Part shown: in pieces, positions 27,009 to 36,541 of the stretch
Layout: the number at the start of each line of letters is the position of its first letter
Position numbering within the stretch: position 1 is the stretch's first letter
DNA from: UBA7672 sp963718145
GTDB taxonomy: Bacteria; Pseudomonadota; Alphaproteobacteria; Caulobacterales; Hyphomonadaceae
DNA length: 64,000 nt
Direction: 5' to 3'
NCBI GenBank assembly: GCA_963718145.1
Contig: CAVQYJ010000012.1
Coordinates: forward strand, 186,001-250,000
Program-made: the position numbers and the translations under genes
Notes under the pieces: generated by a model
What the model was told of the DNA's origin: nothing
What the model saw: the letters and a program-made list of their open reading frames with translations, nothing else
The model's database searches: none

Positions 27009-28480
27009 GGCTGGCCCACGATGCGGCGGATGCGCTCGACCATCTCCGCGCGCGGGCATTCGAACTGGCCCGGTCGCTCCGATCGCCAGGCCTCGTTGTC
27101 CGTCATGCCCTTGGCGGCGGCGGCCCCGGCACTGAGATCCTTGATGGTTACGACGCCCTTTTCCCGCTCGTTGCCGCCGACGATCACGACGGCAGGCGAG
27201 CCGCGACGGTCGGCGTATTTCATCTGCGCCTTCATGCCGGAGGCGCCTAGATAAGCCTCGGCGCGGATGCCGGCCTTGCGCAGGTCGTTGGCGATCGCGA
27301 AGTAGTCGCCGACCTGATCCTTGTCCAGCACCAGCACGAGAACGGGGCCATCGGCCTTGGCGCCTTCACTGACAGCCGTGGCGGCGGCGAGACGGCTGAC
27401 GCCGACAGAAAAGCCCGTCGCAGGCGCAGGCTCCCCACGGAAGCGGGCGACCAGACCATCATAGCGACCGCCGCCGCCGACCGAGCCAAAGCGCACCGGG
27501 GCGCCATCTGTATCGCGAAACTCACGCAGGAATTCCGCCTCGAAGACCGGGCCGGTATAATATTCGAGGCCACGGACAATCTGCGGGTCGAACGACACGG
27601 ACTCCTCACCGACGCCGAGCGCACTAAGGATCGAGTCGATCTCGCCAAGGTCCCGCACGCCCTGCATGCCCGACGCCGTCATGCCGACGGAGTTGGCAAG
27701 CTTGCGAATGGTTTCGGCGCGGGTGACGGAGCCCGCCGTGGTGAACTCCAGCAGCGTGTCGATCTGGTAGGCGACGAGGCCCGCACCCCTAGTGAAATCT
27801 CCAGACTCGTCCTTGCGGCCAGCGCCGAGCAGAAGCCTCACACCTTCGACGCCGAACTTGTCGAACTTGTCGAGCGCACGAAGCACCGTACCGCGCTGGG
27901 CGGGATCGATGACGCCGGCGGTTTCCATGATGCCGTCGAGAAGTTGGCGGCTGTTCACGCGGATGACGTAGTCGCCTTTCGCAGCGCCGGCGGCCTCCAT
28001 GGCCTCGGCGGCGATGGCGATCATTTCCGCGTCCGCGCTCGGGCCGGCCACGCCGACCGAGTCCGCGTCGCACTGGATGAACTCGCGGTAGCGGAACGGG
28101 CCCGGCTTCTCGTTGCGCCAGACGGGACCGGCCGAATATCGGCGGAAGGGCTTGGGTATGCGCTCCCAGTTCTCGGCCACATAGCGGGCAAGCGGCGCGG
28201 TATGATCGTAGCGGAGGGCGATCCACTGTTCGTCATCGTCCTGCAAGGCGAACACGCCGGCATTGGGACGGTCGGTGTCAGGCAGGAACTTGCCCAGCAC
28301 ATCGACATACTCGAAGGGGCCGGTGTCCAGTGCCTCGAAGCCCCAGCGCGCGTAAACCGCGCTTATCGAGTCAACGAGCCGCCGTTCGGCGGCGATGATG
28401 GCGGCCGTCCGATCCGGAAATCCCCGGGGCTTGCGGGCCTCTGGGCGCCGCTGTGTTTCGTCCGTTGACATGATGTCCAT
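27005..28480 (-). CDS. hisS: Histidyl-tRNA synthetase
   Basis: HisRS charges tRNA-His. The 491-residue protein shows motif 1 (GFPDRT, then the dimer helix), ALRYDHTAPLARYVAEN and GPVWRNEKPGPFRYREFIQCDAD (motif 2), and the histidine-binding block LEYYTGPVFEAE with GGGGRYDGL. The C-terminal anticodon domain ends ECPRAEMVERIRRIV. It is the alphaproteobacterial type that travels with hisZ-hisG. Confidence 0.96.
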   Translation of the reverse strand: MDIMSTDETQRRPEARKPRGFPDRTAAIIAAERRLVDSISAVYARWGFEALDTGPFEYVDVLGKFLPDTDRPNAGVFALQDDDEQWIALRYDHTAPLARYVAENWERIPKPFRRYSAGPVWRNEKPGPFRYREFIQCDADSVGVAGPSADAEMIAIAAEAMEAAGAAKGDYVIRVNSRQLLDGIMETAGVIDPAQRGTVLRALDKFDKFGVEGVRLLLGAGRKDESGDFTRGAGLVAYQIDTLLEFTTAGSVTRAETIRKLANSVGMTASGMQGVRDLGEIDSILSALGVGEESVSFDPQIVRGLEYYTGPVFEAEFLREFRDTDGAPVRFGSVGGGGRYDGLVARFRGEPAPATGFSVGVSRLAAATAVSEGAKADGPVLVLVLDKDQVGDYFAIANDLRKAGIRAEAYLGASGMKAQMKYADRRGSPAVVIVGGNEREKGVVTIKDLSAGAAAAKGMTDNEAWRSERPGQFECPRAEMVERIRRIVGQP

Positions 28481-28595
28481 CCGGCATGGGCGCGGGGATA
28501 GCGCAAGGGAGCCGCGGCGGCAACCTGCTTTGGGCGCCGGTTGCTACCCGGGCCGCTGTCTGAAACACTCGCTTGGTCGGGCAAGAGAACGGACC

Positions 28596-29636
28596 ATGCG
28601 GATCCACTTGGCGCCTCGTCTTGCCTTCGCCCTGGCTGCGGCTTTGACAGCTCAACGAGGCTTTGCGCAGAACCAGCCCGCCACGCCTGTCCCCCGGACG
28701 AGTTGGGGGGCGCCCGACCTGCAGGGCTACTGGACCAACACGTCCCTCACGACGATGGAACGACCCGAAGGCGCTGACCGCCTCGTGGTTACCGACGAGG
28801 AAGCGGCAAGGCTCGGCCGCGCTCACGTCCTCACCCGAGCAGCGTCGGGCGATGCGCGGCAGGCAAGCGTTGCGGACGAAGCCTCCGACCGGCTGCTAGC
28901 CGACAAGAACACATCGCGAGCCTACAACCAGTTCTGGATGGACCCAGGCGCGAGCTATGCGCGCGTGAAAGGCGAATACCGCACGTCATGGATCACGAAC
29001 CCAGCCAACGGGCTTATTCCCTGGAACGAGGCAGGGCGCCGCGCATCCATGCCGATGCGCGCGTTCGACGGTCCCGAGGCGCGTCCGCAATCGGAACGCT
29101 GCCTGATGAGTTTCACTGGCGGCGCCGGGCCGATCCTGACCAACGGGCTCTACAACAACACCTATCAGATCGTGCAAACGCCAACGTCAGTGATGATCCT
29201 CACCGAGATGATCCATGACGTTCGGATCATCCCGATCGGCGCGGAGCATGGACCGAAGGCCATTCCGAAATGGGGTGGGGATTCTGTTGGCCGCTATGAA
29301 GGCGAGACGCTGGTGGTCGAGACGGTGAATCCGCATCCCGGCCAGCGCTCGCTGATCTCATCCTCCGGCAAGCTGACGGAGCGGCTCACGCGCTGGTCCA
29401 ATGGCCAGATCTTGTACGAATTCACAGTGGAGGACCCGGCGCTCTACACCAGCGTCTGGCGCGGCGAGATCGCGCTCAATGCCTCGGCCAAGCCGCCCTA
29501 TGAGTATGCATGCCACGAGGGAAACTATGCGCTGACCGGCATCCTGACGGGCGCGCGGCAGATGGAGCGCGACGGCCGGCCGCGCCAGCCGATCCGCGAG
29601 ATGTTCCCGGGCGTGGACGTGTCCGAAGGGCAATAG
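28596..29636 (+). CDS. Secreted protein of the PDLQG-W family (first of two paralogues)
   Basis: A 346-residue exported protein with a signal peptide ending GFA-Q (about residue 24) from the ATG at 28596. I do not know a function for this family. Its conserved blocks are shared with the protein at 42882-44051: PDLQGYWTN, YNQFWMDPG, ERCL, NGLYNNTYQIVQTP, MILTEMIHD, GETLVVET and YEYACHEGNYALTGIL. The pattern of aromatic and acidic residues on strands suggests a beta-rich periplasmic domain. hisS diverges from it. Confidence 0.75.
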   Translation: MRIHLAPRLAFALAAALTAQRGFAQNQPATPVPRTSWGAPDLQGYWTNTSLTTMERPEGADRLVVTDEEAARLGRAHVLTRAASGDARQASVADEASDRLLADKNTSRAYNQFWMDPGASYARVKGEYRTSWITNPANGLIPWNEAGRRASMPMRAFDGPEARPQSERCLMSFTGGAGPILTNGLYNNTYQIVQTPTSVMILTEMIHDVRIIPIGAEHGPKAIPKWGGDSVGRYEGETLVVETVNPHPGQRSLISSSGKLTERLTRWSNGQILYEFTVEDPALYTSVWRGEIALNASAKPPYEYACHEGNYALTGILTGARQMERDGRPRQPIREMFPGVDVSEGQ

Positions 29637-29695
29637 GGCCTAACTGCGGGCCACGCCTTCGCGAAGCATTAACGGCCATTGGCGACCATGCTGCC

Positions 29696-30220
29696 ATGAA
29701 GCGTTTCGCCTTTTCCCTCTCCCTGCTCGTGATTGGCACGACTGCGGCCTTTGCCGACACACTGCCGCAGCAGGTGAAGTCTGAAGCCGCGCGCCTGCTT
29801 GTTCAGGTGGATGCTGCAAAGACGGCGGCGGCGTCGCGCCCTGCGCTGGCCCCCCGGCCGCTGGCGCCGGCCCTGGTTGGCGACCTGCAGCGCTTTGGCA
29901 TGACGGCAAGCCGCCTGTCGCTTGAAATCCAGATGCGCGGCGGTCCGCCGGACCTGCGCTGCATCTTCCGTGGCATGGTCGAGGAAACGGACAAGCAGTT
30001 GAACGCAGCTTCCAAGGCCACAACCGGATCTCAGCAGGCGGCCGCGCTGTCGCGCATCTCACACATGCTGAAGGATGCAGTCGAGATCGCGCCTGCCGTC
30101 GGCGCAGGCGCAGCGCCAACGAAAACCACCACAACCTCGAAGGCGGCGGCAGTAGGTTCGTGCCCCGCTTCGAGCCTGGATTATATATTCACGCCTCGAC
30201 CAGTTCGGCAGCCTACATGA
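29696..30220 (+). CDS. Small exported protein, C-terminus probably cut by IS remnant
   Basis: A 174-residue protein with a signal peptide (SLLVIGTTAAFA-D). The mature part is Ala-rich and helical with a Cys (DLRCIFRGM) and a second Cys near the end (GSCPASSL). I do not recognise the family. The last dozen or so residues, from about 30181, overlap sequence belonging to the IS630 remnant on the other strand, so the natural C-terminus was probably replaced. The Thr/Ala-rich stretch before this is low complexity. Confidence 0.55.
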   Translation: MKRFAFSLSLLVIGTTAAFADTLPQQVKSEAARLLVQVDAAKTAAASRPALAPRPLAPALVGDLQRFGMTASRLSLEIQMRGGPPDLRCIFRGMVEETDKQLNAASKATTGSQQAAALSRISHMLKDAVEIAPAVGAGAAPTKTTTTSKAAAVGSCPASSLDYIFTPRPVRQPT

Positions 30221-30692
30221 CCTTTGTGGCCCGGCAGGTTGTCGAGGATGACCACATCGCCTGTCCGAAGCTCGGGGACGAGCACCTGGCGGACATATTC
30301 GGTGAAGGCGGCGCGATCCATCGGGCCATCGAGCACGAAGGGCGCGATCAGCCCCTCGGCGGTGAGCCCCGCAAGGAAGGTGGTTGTTTTCCAGTGTCCG
30401 CCCGGCGCGCGGCCAAGGGCGCGCGTGCCAACGTCCGACCATGCATGGCGGCGCGTCATGTCGGTGCGAGCGCCGGTTTCATCGAGGAAGATCAGCCGGC
30501 CTGTGAGATCAGGCTGCGCGCGTCGCCATTGCGCGCGCGCCTCGGCCACGTCCGGCCGCTCCTGCTCGCTGGCGTGCACGCTTTTTTTTGACGCTGATCC
30601 CTGCGGCCGCAAAGAAGCGCGACAGCATCGAGGCGTCCGCCCTCACGCCTTTCTCCTGCCATAGCCGAACGGCGATAGCCTCAAGCGTCAGA
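30181..30692 (-). mobile_element. IS630-family transposase remnant
   Basis: The minus strand encodes the central part of an IS630-type DDE transposase: LIFLDETGARTDMTRRHAW (first catalytic Asp), GHWKTTTFLAGL, and VVILDNLPGHKG (second Asp). An N-terminal piece (LTLEAIAVRLWQEKGVRAD, then MLSRFFAAAG) lies in another frame; a run of 8 T at 30582-30589 in the plus strand is the break, and 7 would restore the frame. The protein stops before the PYSPDxNPIE block that carries the third catalytic residue, so the element is truncated on that side. On the other side it reaches the stop codon of the redoxin gene. It cannot be active. Confidence 0.85.
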
Positions 30693-31328
30693 TTAGTACT
30701 TCACGTCACAGCCATACGGCACCGTCAGCGACGGGTCGGGCTGCTTGCCGGCCTTGAGCGCCGTCAGCGCGGCGAGCACGTAGTTGGTCGCCTTCGGCAC
30801 ATCGGCGACACTGTTCGATTTGATGGAGTCGATCGCGCCATTGTAGGCGACCCTGCCGTCGGGCGTGATGACGAACATGTGGGGCGTCGTCTTGGCGCCA
30901 TAGGCGCGGCCCATCGAGCCATCGGCATCGAGCAGCACATGGGTGGGGTGTGCGCCGCGATCGGCGGTCAGCCTGTTGGCGCGTGCGGCGTCGGCATGGC
31001 CCTGTGCGCCTGCCTTTGATGACAGCACAGAGATCCATACAACACCCTGCTTGGCCGCCGCATCCTGCGTCGTCTGCATGTTCTTCGAATTGTAGTGCTT
31101 CTGCACGAAGGGGCAGCCGTCATTGGTCCATTCGAGCACGATGGTCTTGCCGGCGAAGTCCGAGAGCTGGACCTCCTTTCCGGCAGCGCTCATCTCTTTG
31201 AAAGCCGGGGCGCTTTGCCCCACGGGCGCTGCGTTGGCGGTGGATGCGAGAAGGGCAGCGGCAGACAGGATTGCGGCGGCGCCAGCGGCGGCCGCCAGAG
31301 TGAGCCGATCGCGGTTGAGGAAGACCAT
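30693..31328 (-). CDS. Exported redoxin/AhpC-TSA-like protein
   Basis: A 211-residue thioredoxin-fold protein. The start at 31328 is favoured by GGAG 7 nt upstream; an in-frame ATG six codons earlier lacks this. A signal peptide ends ANA-A (about residue 33). The active-site region is WTNDGCPFVQKHY with a single Cys (72), so it is peroxiredoxin-like and not CxxC. KTTPHMFVITPDG carries the cis-Pro; a second Cys is near the C-terminus (VPYGCDVKY), which may be the resolving residue. It lies downstream of the ScsB-like reductase on the same strand, 42 bp away, and may receive electrons from it. Confidence 0.85.
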   Translation of the reverse strand: MVFLNRDRLTLAAAAGAAAILSAAALLASTANAAPVGQSAPAFKEMSAAGKEVQLSDFAGKTIVLEWTNDGCPFVQKHYNSKNMQTTQDAAAKQGVVWISVLSSKAGAQGHADAARANRLTADRGAHPTHVLLDADGSMGRAYGAKTTPHMFVITPDGRVAYNGAIDSIKSNSVADVPKATNYVLAALTALKAGKQPDPSLTVPYGCDVKY

Positions 31329-31370
31329 TTCGTTCTCCGGTGTCAAAACCAGTTTCGAATGCGCTTGAAG

Positions 31371-33512
31371 CTACAGCGTTCCGGCGGCTTCTTTGACCGC
31401 TTTCTCGACCATGGCCGGCGTCAGGACCTGTGGCAGGACAACGGGGTCGCCGCCTGAGGCCGGATAGACCAGATAGAGTGGAACCCCGGCGCGGCCGTGT
31501 TCGGCAAGTGCGGCGGCAATCACACTGTCGCGATTTGTCCAGTCAGCGACCAGGAATTCGACATTGTACTGGTCGAACGCCTTGCGGACCTTCTGGCTAT
31601 CCAGGGCGACCTGCTTGTTGATCTGGCAGGTCACGCACCAGCGAGCGGTGAAGTCCACGAATACCACCCTGCCCTCCGACTGCGCCTGCGCCACCGCCTC
31701 GGCCGACCAGTCCTTGCCGCCCGCCGCGGCTGCGAGGCTTTCGCCACCCGTTGGGGCCTTGATCGAGGCCGTGGCGATCGACGGGACGAGGAACGCCGCC
31801 ACGATCAGTCCGCCGGCGATGATGCGGCCGGGAACCGAGCCGCCCCATTTGGTCGCGAGCCAGATGCCGAAACCGACCGCGATGGCGCCGCCGAGGACAA
31901 CCAGTACGCCGTCCGCGCCCGTCTGCCCGGCAATGGTCCAGAGCAGCCAGAGCATGGTCAGGAACATCGGGAAGGCCAGCACCTGGCGGAACGTCGCCAT
32001 CCACCTGCCCGGCTTGGGGATCACCTTGGCGACCGCAGGCGTAAAGCTCAGCGCCACGAACGGCGCGGCAAGCCCGAGCCCGATGGCCAGGAACATTGCC
32101 ACAATGACCGCAGGGTTTTGCTGCAGCGCCCACCCTGCCGCGCCTGCCATGAACGGCCCAATGCACGGCGCGCCGACAAAGGCCGCGAGCACGCCCGAGA
32201 AGAATGCGCCTTGTGTTCCTTCCTTACTCGCAAGGTTCTGGCCGACGCCCATCAGCGACCCGCCTATCTCAAACACGCCTAGAAGGTTGAGGCCCAGCGC
32301 AAAAATCACGAGGGTGAAGAAGGCGACAACCGGCGCATACTGAAGCTGGAATCCGAAGCCCACGAACTGGCCGCCCGCCTGCAAGGCGACGACGACGCCG
32401 CCCAGCACCGCAAAGCAGATGAGCACACCGCCGAGATAGGCAAGCCCGTGCGCGCGCGACTCCTTCGGATTGTGAGCCGTCATGGCGAGCCCGGCTGCCT
32501 TCACCGCCAGCACCGGCAGCACGCAGGGCATCAGGTTCAGCACCATGCCGCCAACAAAGCCAGCGCCTAGCGCCAGCAGGAGTCCGATCAGTGTGAACGG
32601 CTCGCCGCCCGATGACTTGCCGGCTGACACGGTTTTCACGGCAGTGTCTGCGACGCCGGCCGGAATGCCGCCCGGTGCGGCTGGCACAGCCCACGATCTC
32701 AGTGCGCCGTCGGCCGCGGTCGTGACAATGATGCCCCCAAGAGCTTGATCGCCCGGCTTCGCATACTCTGACGCTTTCAGTTCGACGGAGACGCCCTGCT
32801 CGCCGCGGCGAACAACCTGCGGCGCGATGTTGATGATCTCCGGGCCGTCAGGGAAGAAGCGAATGTCGGTTGCAGACTTGGCGGCTTCGGCGAGATCATC
32901 ATCGACTGCCGCAACTTTGAAACCGTCGCCTTGGCGCTCGACCGTCGCGGCGCCTGTCAGCGGTACTGGCGCGGTCATCAGCGACGGGCCGATGAGCGCA
33001 CTGGAGGCATCATCCGCCCGCTGAGCGGCTTCAACTGGCAGCGACAAAATCAGATCAGCATTTTCGGGAATGCACACGTCCTGGCAGATCAGCCAGTCGA
33101 ACGCGCCGCCGATGCTCACCGTGTCGCCTGGCTTGGCGCTCGCGGGAATTTTCACTTCGAATGGCAGGACGAGTTCGCGCTCGTACCCGAAGTTCATCAG
33201 CGTCGCGAGCCGGATGGCGTGCGGCGCGGGCCATTGAAAGCTGCCGATTGTTACGCCATCCGAAACCTTCCAGTTCGCTGTCGGCGGCAGGCCGCTGTCT
33301 CCGGGGTTCTTCCAGTAAACATGCCAGGTGTCATCGAGCTGGAGGCGCAACGCTCCAAAGAACGTGTCGCCGGGCGATACCGCAGCGCGCTCGGCAATCA
33401 GGCTCGGCTCAGCCCGCTTCTCCATGCCCTGCGCCGACGCCGCGCCCACAAGCGCGAGCGTCACGCCGAAGGCCGGCAGAAGCCTCAATGCCCGCGATAG
33501 CAGTCCACGCAC
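31371..33512 (-). CDS. ScsB/DsbD-type transmembrane thiol reductase
   Basis: Transfers electrons from cytoplasmic thioredoxin across the inner membrane to periplasmic thiol proteins. From the GTG at 33512 (GAGG 7 nt upstream) the protein has a signal peptide, an N-terminal periplasmic domain with a Cys pair in ICQDVCIPENA, a polytopic DsbD core with the two reactive cysteines in LMPCVLPVL and GAPCIGPFMAG, and a C-terminal thioredoxin domain with WCVTCQ. The order matches ScsB-like proteins, which serve peroxide or copper stress pathways. A longer GTG reading from 33599 is possible but without ribosome site. The redoxin gene follows, a plausible client. Confidence 0.88.
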   Translation of the reverse strand: MRGLLSRALRLLPAFGVTLALVGAASAQGMEKRAEPSLIAERAAVSPGDTFFGALRLQLDDTWHVYWKNPGDSGLPPTANWKVSDGVTIGSFQWPAPHAIRLATLMNFGYERELVLPFEVKIPASAKPGDTVSIGGAFDWLICQDVCIPENADLILSLPVEAAQRADDASSALIGPSLMTAPVPLTGAATVERQGDGFKVAAVDDDLAEAAKSATDIRFFPDGPEIINIAPQVVRRGEQGVSVELKASEYAKPGDQALGGIIVTTAADGALRSWAVPAAPGGIPAGVADTAVKTVSAGKSSGGEPFTLIGLLLALGAGFVGGMVLNLMPCVLPVLAVKAAGLAMTAHNPKESRAHGLAYLGGVLICFAVLGGVVVALQAGGQFVGFGFQLQYAPVVAFFTLVIFALGLNLLGVFEIGGSLMGVGQNLASKEGTQGAFFSGVLAAFVGAPCIGPFMAGAAGWALQQNPAVIVAMFLAIGLGLAAPFVALSFTPAVAKVIPKPGRWMATFRQVLAFPMFLTMLWLLWTIAGQTGADGVLVVLGGAIAVGFGIWLATKWGGSVPGRIIAGGLIVAAFLVPSIATASIKAPTGGESLAAAAGGKDWSAEAVAQAQSEGRVVFVDFTARWCVTCQINKQVALDSQKVRKAFDQYNVEFLVADWTNRDSVIAAALAEHGRAGVPLYLVYPASGGDPVVLPQVLTPAMVEKAVKEAAGTL

Positions 33513-33703
33513 GCGCCTACCTCGATATCCATGTCCCCAAGCGTCGACACACCGGACTGCGTTGGCAGCAGCAATCAGCGCGTCCGACCAGTTGGACACG
33601 AAGTAATGTCATGCCCCCGGAAGAGGTCTATCCCCCTCCCCGGAACGTGACGCCTGATAACGCAGCAATACGTTGTGACCGCAATGCCGGTTACGGAACG
33701 GCG

Positions 33704-34489
33704 TCAGTTAACCGGCGGCTGCGCCGCGAGTCGGCGCATAGTGCGCTGGATCACGCGCTGCCAGTTCATCAGCGACACCATGTGGGCGTAGATCGCCGCG
33801 AGGGCGCCCGTGTTGCGGATATCCTGGAATTTGCCTTCCGGCAGAGCGTTAAGTCCTTCCTCGGAGATCGCCCAGTAGTCGGCGATCTTCTGAGTCTCGC
33901 CGGCATTCCCCTGGTTGTCGCGGGGAGTAAAGGCGACGGACTTCTGTTCGAACAACGCCGCCTTGTCGAGCATCTCGACGAACTCGACCGTCGCGCGGCG
34001 CTGGCGTTCGAACTCCTTGCAAAACTCGATCGCGTCCTCGGTGAATTTGGAGGCTTTCTCGCCTTCGAAGAAGGGAACGTCTGGCTGGCTGGATACCATC
34101 GCGGCTTCGGTGTCGACGCAGAGCAGCAGCTTGTCGCTCTTGGGATCCGACGCGAACACAAACGGATAGCGGCGCACGAAAGCCGGGATGTAGCTATCCG
34201 GGTCCGGATTGCCCGAGGCGTCGACATACTCGTTCTCGTTCTGGCGGACGCCCATTACGGCCACAGGGGTCTTGTCTTTGCCGACGAAGATGATCGGAAA
34301 GCAGGTGGCGACGACGCCGAACTCACTGACTGTCACCGGAACCGCGTGGGAGCCCTTAAGGAACGAGAATGGGGCCGGAATCTGCTTCACCCCCAGATTT
34401 CGGTGCCTTTCGAGCGAAAGCGGCTCAGGTTTCTTGTAGAACATGACCTGGCCGGTCAGCTCGGGCTGGCCTCCTGCGGGAGTGCTCAT
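33704..34489 (-). CDS. SapC family protein
   Basis: A 261-residue protein matching the SapC family, named after an S-layer-related protein of Campylobacter but widespread in proteobacteria without S-layers. Family blocks visible: LERHRNLGVKQ, PVTVSEFGVVATCFPIIF, RRYPFVFA, and an acidic FFEGEKASKFTEDAIEF region. No signal peptide or membrane segment. In other bacteria SapC genes often sit near TonB receptors or tryptophan halogenases; neither is here. Function unknown. It is divergent from the DUF885 gene. Confidence 0.82.
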   Translation of the reverse strand: MSTPAGGQPELTGQVMFYKKPEPLSLERHRNLGVKQIPAPFSFLKGSHAVPVTVSEFGVVATCFPIIFVGKDKTPVAVMGVRQNENEYVDASGNPDPDSYIPAFVRRYPFVFASDPKSDKLLLCVDTEAAMVSSQPDVPFFEGEKASKFTEDAIEFCKEFERQRRATVEFVEMLDKAALFEQKSVAFTPRDNQGNAGETQKIADYWAISEEGLNALPEGKFQDIRNTGALAAIYAHMVSLMNWQRVIQRTMRRLAAQPPVN

Positions 34490-34561
34490 TTACTCGCTCC
34501 TAACTTGATGCTGGCCGGTCATTATCGGAAAACCTCAGACGCCTCAACCAAGCCGAATCAT

Positions 34562-36439
34562 ATGCTCATGCGGGACCGGATGCTGCCCCTCAGAACCTGT
34601 CTCGCCGCTGCGGCTGTCGCTGTATCGGGCATTGCAGCTTGTTCACCTCCCAGGCCAATCGCCGATCCAGAGCTGGCGACCTTGATCCAGCGCATCAGCC
34701 AGGCTGAAATCGCCCGGGCGCCGGAAGAAGCCGACATGATGGGCCTGTCGTCCGAAGCCTTCGGCCGGCCCTTTGGCGCGTTGCTCGATGACCGATCCTC
34801 GGCGTCCAGCGAGCGTACCCGTGCGGCGCGGCTCAGCTTCCTCGACGATCTGGAAGCTATCGACCGTTCAGCACTCACCCGCGACGCGCAGCGCACGCTC
34901 GATTCGGAGCTGTTCGTGTTTCGCGCTGCCGTTGCGGTCGACCGCCACGGATATGGCTACACCCGTCTGGGCTGGGCGAGCCCCTACCTGATCAACCCGC
35001 AGGACGGCGCGTATACCGACCTGATCAAGTTCATGACCGTCCACTCGCCAGTGCGGACACGCGCCGAGTCTGAATCGTGGCTGGCGCGTCTCGACCAGGT
35101 GGACGATGCCTTGCGCGATGAGCGCAGGCGCTTCGAGGTCGATCTGGAAGCGGGAGGTGGACCACCGAAAGCGATCCTGCAGCGCACGCTCGCGCGCGTT
35201 CGCTCGCTCACGCCCAACACCGCGCGCGAGCACGCGCTGACCGTCTTCTTCGTCGAAGCCCTGGCCCAGATTCCAGATCTTCCGGAAGCCGATATCGCCA
35301 AGCTTGTTGACCGCGCAACCCGGCAGGTCGGCGGCGACATCACGAAGGAGTATCGCGCGCTCGGAACGCTGCTGGAAAAATCCATCACCAAGGCGCCCGA
35401 TGCTCCGGGCGTGTGGCGGCTGAAGGGCGGTGAGGACTATTACCGCGATGCGCTGCGCCTCTACACAACGACCGACATCACGCCTGAAGAACTTCACGCC
35501 GCTGGTGTAAAGCTGGTCGCGGACATCTCTACCGACATCGACAAGCTGCTTCTGGAGCTGGGCCAGGAGGACGGCACGGTCGGGCAACGGCTGCGGGCGC
35601 TCAGCCTTGATCCTGTGAACCTCTATCCCGAAACGCCCGAAGGCCGCGCCGAGATGATGGCCGCGATCGACGCCCAAGTGAAATGGGGCGAGACCCGCCT
35701 CGCCCAACTCGTGAACGTCGGGCCCAAAGGCAAGGTTGAGCTGCGACAGGCCCCGCCAGTGTCGCAGGAGACGGCTCCGGGCGCGTACTACCGCGCCGCC
35801 GCCCTCAACGGATCGCGGCCGGCGACCTACAGCATCAACCTCCGGTCAACGGCGGACTTCCCCAAATGGCAGATCCCGACGCTGACTTACCACGAGGCTG
35901 TCCCCGGCCATCATCTGCAGGCCGGCCTCGCCCGCGAGAAACCTGACCAGCCGATGGTCAACCTCCTCACCTCCAGCCCGGCTTTCTCGGAGGGCTGGGC
36001 CGTTTACGCCGAAGACCTCGCCGACGAACTTGGCGCATACGAAACCGACAAGCTGGCAAGGCTCGGCTATTTTCAATCGCTGCTGTTCCGCGCCGCGCGC
36101 CTGGTCGTTGACACCGGCATTCATGCGGAGCGCTGGACTCACGAAGACGCCGTCAAATACCTGGTCGACACCACTGGTCTTCCGCAGGCAGCAATGGAAA
36201 ATGAGGTCGACCGTTATGTCATCTGGCCGGGGCAGGCCTGCGCCTACATGTCCGGCCGCGAAACAATTCGCCGCCTCCGCCGCACCGCCGCGCAGGCGCT
36301 CGGCGTCCGCTTCGACCTGAAGCTGTTTCACGATGCTCTCCTGCAGCCCGGAGCGCGGCCGCTGCCGGTCGTCGAGGCCGACATCGCCGACTGGATTGCC
36401 TCGCGCCGCGTCGCCGCCCCACCCAAGCCCGCACAATAA
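34562..36439 (+). CDS. DUF885 lipoprotein, putative metallopeptidase
   Basis: A 625-residue DUF885 protein. The ATG at 34562 (or 34568) gives a lipoprotein signal with SGIAAC. The zinc-binding signature is YHEAVPGHHLQ, with the downstream Glu in FSEGWAVYAEDLADELG, the gluzincin-like pattern of this family. DUF885 proteins are presumed peptidases or carboxypeptidases acting in the periplasm; targets are unknown. The reading frame stays open far upstream through the SapC gene on the other strand; that portion is not coding. The length is normal for the family. Confidence 0.88.
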   Translation: MLMRDRMLPLRTCLAAAAVAVSGIAACSPPRPIADPELATLIQRISQAEIARAPEEADMMGLSSEAFGRPFGALLDDRSSASSERTRAARLSFLDDLEAIDRSALTRDAQRTLDSELFVFRAAVAVDRHGYGYTRLGWASPYLINPQDGAYTDLIKFMTVHSPVRTRAESESWLARLDQVDDALRDERRRFEVDLEAGGGPPKAILQRTLARVRSLTPNTAREHALTVFFVEALAQIPDLPEADIAKLVDRATRQVGGDITKEYRALGTLLEKSITKAPDAPGVWRLKGGEDYYRDALRLYTTTDITPEELHAAGVKLVADISTDIDKLLLELGQEDGTVGQRLRALSLDPVNLYPETPEGRAEMMAAIDAQVKWGETRLAQLVNVGPKGKVELRQAPPVSQETAPGAYYRAAALNGSRPATYSINLRSTADFPKWQIPTLTYHEAVPGHHLQAGLAREKPDQPMVNLLTSSPAFSEGWAVYAEDLADELGAYETDKLARLGYFQSLLFRAARLVVDTGIHAERWTHEDAVKYLVDTTGLPQAAMENEVDRYVIWPGQACAYMSGRETIRRLRRTAAQALGVRFDLKLFHDALLQPGARPLPVVEADIADWIASRRVAAPPKPAQ

Positions 36440-36541
36440 CATCGGGCCAACTCGGCCGCGACGCAAACCGGCCCCAATCTGGGCGCGCCATGCGCAGGTC
36501 GGCGCGGACCAACGCCTGCGCTCCACGTTTGGGGACTCATC

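Noticed and set aside
33161..34561. Long plus-strand extension upstream of the DUF885 gene
   Set aside because: It lies antisense to SapC and the ScsB-like gene, which have clear family motifs; the lipoprotein signal at 34562 fixes the true start.
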